Below are positions 62,096-64,000 of a DNA stretch of 64,000 nucleotides, one piece after another. Under the pieces are notes generated by a model. It was not told the origin of the DNA and did no database searches. It saw nothing but the letters and a program-made list of their open reading frames with translations. The DNA is from JALEFZ01 sp964564415 (lineage in GTDB: Bacteria > Bacteroidota > Bacteroidia > J057), in NCBI GenBank assembly GCA_964564415.1, contig CAZMAV010000018.1:24449-88448 (forward strand), read 5' to 3'. The first letter of the stretch is position 1, and each line of letters opens with the position of its first letter. Made by a program: the position numbers and the translations under genes.

Positions 62096-62222
62096 AAGCC
62101 AACCCTTCGCATCCATACACATTGGCAAGTCGCTCGAAGCAGCCGTAAAAGCCAAAACTTGCCGGCAGCGTATGGCTGGTTTGAGCGGCTTGGTAATGTG
62201 TGTGGCTGTCAAGCGTTGGCTT
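62096..62222. repeat. 127-nt imperfect palindrome resembling an integron attC site
   Basis: The outer arms AAGCCAAC (62096-62103) and GTTGGCTT (62215-62222) are perfectly inverted. The full 40-nt arms match at 32 of 40 positions with bulges, around a 47-nt part that has internal pairing of its own. This layout, size and position just after a stop codon are those of attC recombination sites. The terminal boxes fit the RYYYAAC/GTTRRRY consensus at 6 of 7 positions. A structured repeat of another kind is the alternative. Confidence 0.5.
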
Positions 62223-63332
62223 TTATATCAATGCCAGTAGATAACCTGCTAAAGCACCACCAATAACGATAAATGCACTATTCATTTTCTTAAAGACAAA
62301 AACAGATACTAGACTTATTACTGCAATTAAAATTGTCCGCCAATCGGTCAAGGTATCTTTTCCCATCTCCACACAAACAGCTACAATTACCGCAACTGCT
62401 GCAATGTTTACAGCATCCAAAAAGGCCGCTATTATTTTTGATTTCCGCATCTTTGGAATAATGGGATTCAGAATAGCAACGAAAATGAAAGAAGGAAGAA
62501 AAATTCCAATAGTTGCTGCTATTGCTCCCCAAAATCCACCTAATTGCCAACCGATAAATGTTGCCGTTGATAAAACGGGTCCGGGTGTAAATTGTCCTAC
62601 TGCTACTGCATCAATTAACTCTTGTAGTGTCAGTAAACCTGTATTGACCAATTCTGCGTCTAAAAAAGCAAATAGTACATATCCGCTTCCATAGAGTAAT
62701 GCACCGACTTTAAAGAAAATCCAAAGAATTTTCAGCGAACTGGCTGATGCTGTTACTTGTAATAAAACGAGCGGTGTAAAACTATTTAGGTTGTTTTTTG
62801 AATTTTGAATGAAGTGCCAAATCAAACCGACAAGACCACAAGCAAACAGAGCTATAATTTCGTGTACGCCAAGCAAACAGACAATCAATGTCAACGCACC
62901 GAGAATTCCAAGTTCCACATTTTTGAGTGCTTTTTTTCCAAGTCGATAAACTGCACCAAGAATTATTGCAATTACGGCTGGTTTTATTCCGTATATGAAT
63001 GGTTCAACTTTTGGTAATTGTCCATATTGTTGATACAGCCAAGCAAAAACCATTGTGATTACAACGGCAGGAAAAACAAAACAAGCTCCTGCTACAATCA
63101 AACCTTTCCAACCCGCTCTTTCGTGGCCGCAATGCATTGTCATTTCAGTGGAGTTTGGGCCTGGAATTAGGTTAGTAGCTCCTACTAAGTCAAGAAAATG
63201 TTGAGGAGTCATCCACTTTCTCTTTTTCACGACTTCATCTTCCATCATTGCGATATGAGCCGCAGGACCACCAAAGGCTATACTTCCTAATTTAAAAAAG
63301 AGTAAAGCGACTTCTTTCAAATTTTTACCCAT
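62223..63332 (-). CDS. chrA: ChrA-family chromate transporter
   Basis: The 369-residue inner-membrane protein consists of two homologous halves of the CHR domain. The first carries LGSIAFGGPAAHIAMMEDE and NLIPGPNSTEM; the second repeats the pattern as VGALLYGSGYVLFAF and VGQFTPGPVLSTATFIGW. These Pro/Gly motifs mark ChrA transporters, which use proton exchange to expel chromate and give resistance. About ten to twelve helices are visible. ATG at 63332 is chosen over GTG at 63368. The gene overlaps the truncated DoxX gene by 8 bp and is AT-richer than the chromosomal genes. Confidence 0.92.
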   Translation of the reverse strand: MGKNLKEVALLFFKLGSIAFGGPAAHIAMMEDEVVKKRKWMTPQHFLDLVGATNLIPGPNSTEMTMHCGHERAGWKGLIVAGACFVFPAVVITMVFAWLYQQYGQLPKVEPFIYGIKPAVIAIILGAVYRLGKKALKNVELGILGALTLIVCLLGVHEIIALFACGLVGLIWHFIQNSKNNLNSFTPLVLLQVTASASSLKILWIFFKVGALLYGSGYVLFAFLDAELVNTGLLTLQELIDAVAVGQFTPGPVLSTATFIGWQLGGFWGAIAATIGIFLPSFIFVAILNPIIPKMRKSKIIAAFLDAVNIAAVAVIVAVCVEMGKDTLTDWRTILIAVISLVSVFVFKKMNSAFIVIGGALAGYLLALI

Positions 63333-63549
63333 TCTTTGAAAGTTTTTTGTCAACTGACCAATTTCCACCGACTTTGATTATCAAAAACAAACTTCCCAAA
63401 AGCATTGCCCAATCCGTTCGACTGCCGTGCATCATTACCCAAAAACCATCATTGGCTAAAACTTCTGATTTTGTGGTTGCAATGGCAACTAACATTATTA
63501 CGAGTGTTGGAATACTTGCCAATCTTGTCAACAAACCAATTAAAATCAT
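63325..63549 (-). pseudogene. 5'-truncated DoxX-family membrane protein gene
   Basis: The 74 residues (MILIGLLTRLASIPTLVIML to GGNWSVDKKL) correspond to the second half of DoxX proteins, which are usually about 140 residues with four helices. The first two helices are missing. An in-frame TAG lies just upstream at 63565-63567, which is also the stop of the neighbouring truncated secreted-protein gene. DoxX genes are frequent neighbours of chrA-like genes. The truncation point at about 63550-63568 coincides with the end of AT-rich sequence and so with the likely island border. Confidence 0.6.
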
Positions 63550-63564
63550 GGAGGAGTCTTCCGC

Positions 63565-63729
63565 CTAGAAAGATTCCGCAGCGACCACCTCTCCTTTGAA
63601 GATGTGAGTGCCTTGGGTAATTTTCTCTTGGGTTGTTACTTCATACATCCCGCAAAATAGTTGTTGTGCTCGGAGCAGGGGAATGCTTAGTAGAACCATA
63701 GCTAATGCGAAAAAGCAACGATTTTTCAT
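63565..63729 (-). pseudogene. 5' fragment of a secreted-protein gene cut at the island border
   Basis: The 54-codon frame begins with an excellent signal peptide (MKNRCFFALAMVLLSIPLLR, then AQQLFCG) and 30 residues of a mature domain (TQGTHIFKGEVVAAESF). It then stops abruptly at the point where island sequence starts. The end of that sequence resembles the beginning of an exported beta-rich domain in Bacteroidota secreted proteins. I read this as the surviving start of a chromosomal gene interrupted by arrival of the island or by a deletion. Confidence 0.5.
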
Positions 63730-63748
63730 GATTTTTCATGATTTTTCA
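63720..63748. repeat. Short tandem repeat before the truncated secreted-protein gene
   Basis: Three copies of a 10-bp unit, TGATTTTTCA (the first copy starting with C), overlap the start codon region at 63727-63729. Copy-number change by slippage here could alter the leader. The rest of 63749-63907 shows no gene. Confidence 0.55.
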
Positions 63749-63907
63749 AAATTGAATGGTTGATATGTGAGTAAAAGTTTCTGAATGCTGGGTTTGGCCA
63801 TTTTCTGCGCTCCTCATTTCATTTTTTCCCGCGTGGCCTGGGTTTTTATTGTTCATAACGGTCCAGTATAACTCACTTTCCGAGCCCAAAACCTGATAAT
63901 TTGTGTT

Positions 63908-63928
63908 TTCGAGGCTCAAAGTCTCGAA
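63908..63928. other. Short hairpin upstream of the last gene
   Basis: TTCGAGGCT-CAA-AGTCTCGAA forms a 9-bp stem with one wobble and a 3-nt loop, 5 bp before the next ATG. It could hide the ribosome entry region or be an operator. No T-run follows. Confidence 0.3.
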
Positions 63929-63932
63929 GTAT

Positions 63933-64000
63933 ATGGTTGCTTACACCAAAGAGGAAAAAATGGCTATGAAACCCAGCGCCTGGACCAATTGGGCCTGGTA
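63933..64000 (+). CDS. 5' end of a gene cut by the window, possibly an FAD-linked oxidase
   Basis: ATG codons at 63933, 63960 and 63966 share an open frame running off the window. The visible residues MAMKPSAWTNWAW recall the WxNW start of FAD-linked sugar-lactone or alditol oxidases, but too little is present for a firm call. Confidence 0.3.
   Translation, partial: MVAYTKEEKMAMKPSAWTNWAW

Noticed and set aside
53004..63729. One gene split by the island, with its 5' part at 63565-63729 and 3' part at 53004-53168
   Set aside because: Both fragments are on the minus strand in the right order, but the left part is a charged helical tail and the right part the start of an exported beta-rich protein, so a single gene is not supported.
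63770..63907. Possible tRNA or RNA gene near the right edge
   Set aside because: No cloverleaf or conserved T-loop sequence could be found.

Overview
The window is a chromosomal segment of a Bacteroidota bacterium. The evidence is several type IX secretion (T9SS) C-terminal sorting domains, two TonB-dependent receptor-like beta-barrel proteins, a GLPGLI-family protein, a sensor kinase fused to an AraC-type regulator, the DUF3822-rsmD-coaD and DUF4783-nadC neighbourhoods, and TAnnTTTG promoter-like boxes. Gene content and style would suit the Saprospiria, but that placement is inference. No rRNA, tRNA or CRISPR array was recognised.

Region 1 (1-19.6 kb) holds regulatory and envelope genes: a leucine-rich-repeat protein cut by the window edge, a Fur-family regulator, a lipoprotein, a thiol-dioxygenase/methyltransferase fusion, a T9SS cargo protein, a broken ion-channel RCK domain, a HAD phosphatase and a reductase. 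They are followed by a sensor-less hybrid kinase/AraC regulator, the ribosome-rescue factor ArfB, a large membrane hybrid kinase ending in a nucleotide cyclase, a DEAD-box helicase, a patatin phospholipase with a cyclic-nucleotide-binding domain, and an ECF sigma factor with its probable membrane partner. The cyclase and the cyclic-nucleotide-binding phospholipase lie about 2.4 kb apart and could be producer and effector.

Region 2 (19.7-52.8 kb) is mostly housekeeping and surface functions: TonB receptor plus GLPGLI protein, the DUF1501/DUF1800 pair, an endonuclease III-like protein, methylmalonyl-CoA mutase, coaD, rsmD, protoporphyrinogen oxidase, sucD, an alkylglycerol-monooxygenase-like enzyme, a second TonB-type receptor with an Arg/Gly-rich insert, a T9SS protein, pyrD, nadC, gpmI, a fluoride channel, three thioredoxin-fold proteins and pabB.

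Region 3 (about 53.0-63.6 kb) is an accessory island bounded by gene fragments. It carries a type I restriction-modification operon: XRE regulator, hsdM, a GxxExxY nuclease-fold cassette, hsdS, a fragment of an AlbA/HATPase_c_4 protein, a ParA-type ATPase and hsdR. Almost every junction is an ATGA or short overlap. The GxxExxY gene sits in a 529-bp element (55779-56307) with terminal inverted repeats that supplies both the hsdM stop codon and the hsdS start codon. A related gene-less repeat lies in frame in the hsdS linker. After hsdR come a 127-nt imperfect palindrome resembling an integron attC site, a chrA transporter, a truncated DoxX gene and the truncated 5' end of a secreted-protein gene that probably marks the right edge of the island.

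The repeat-delimited GxxExxY cassette embedded in, and now part of, a type I restriction specificity gene is the strongest candidate for an undescribed system here. The thiol dioxygenase-methyltransferase fusion and the ParA ATPase within the restriction operon come next.
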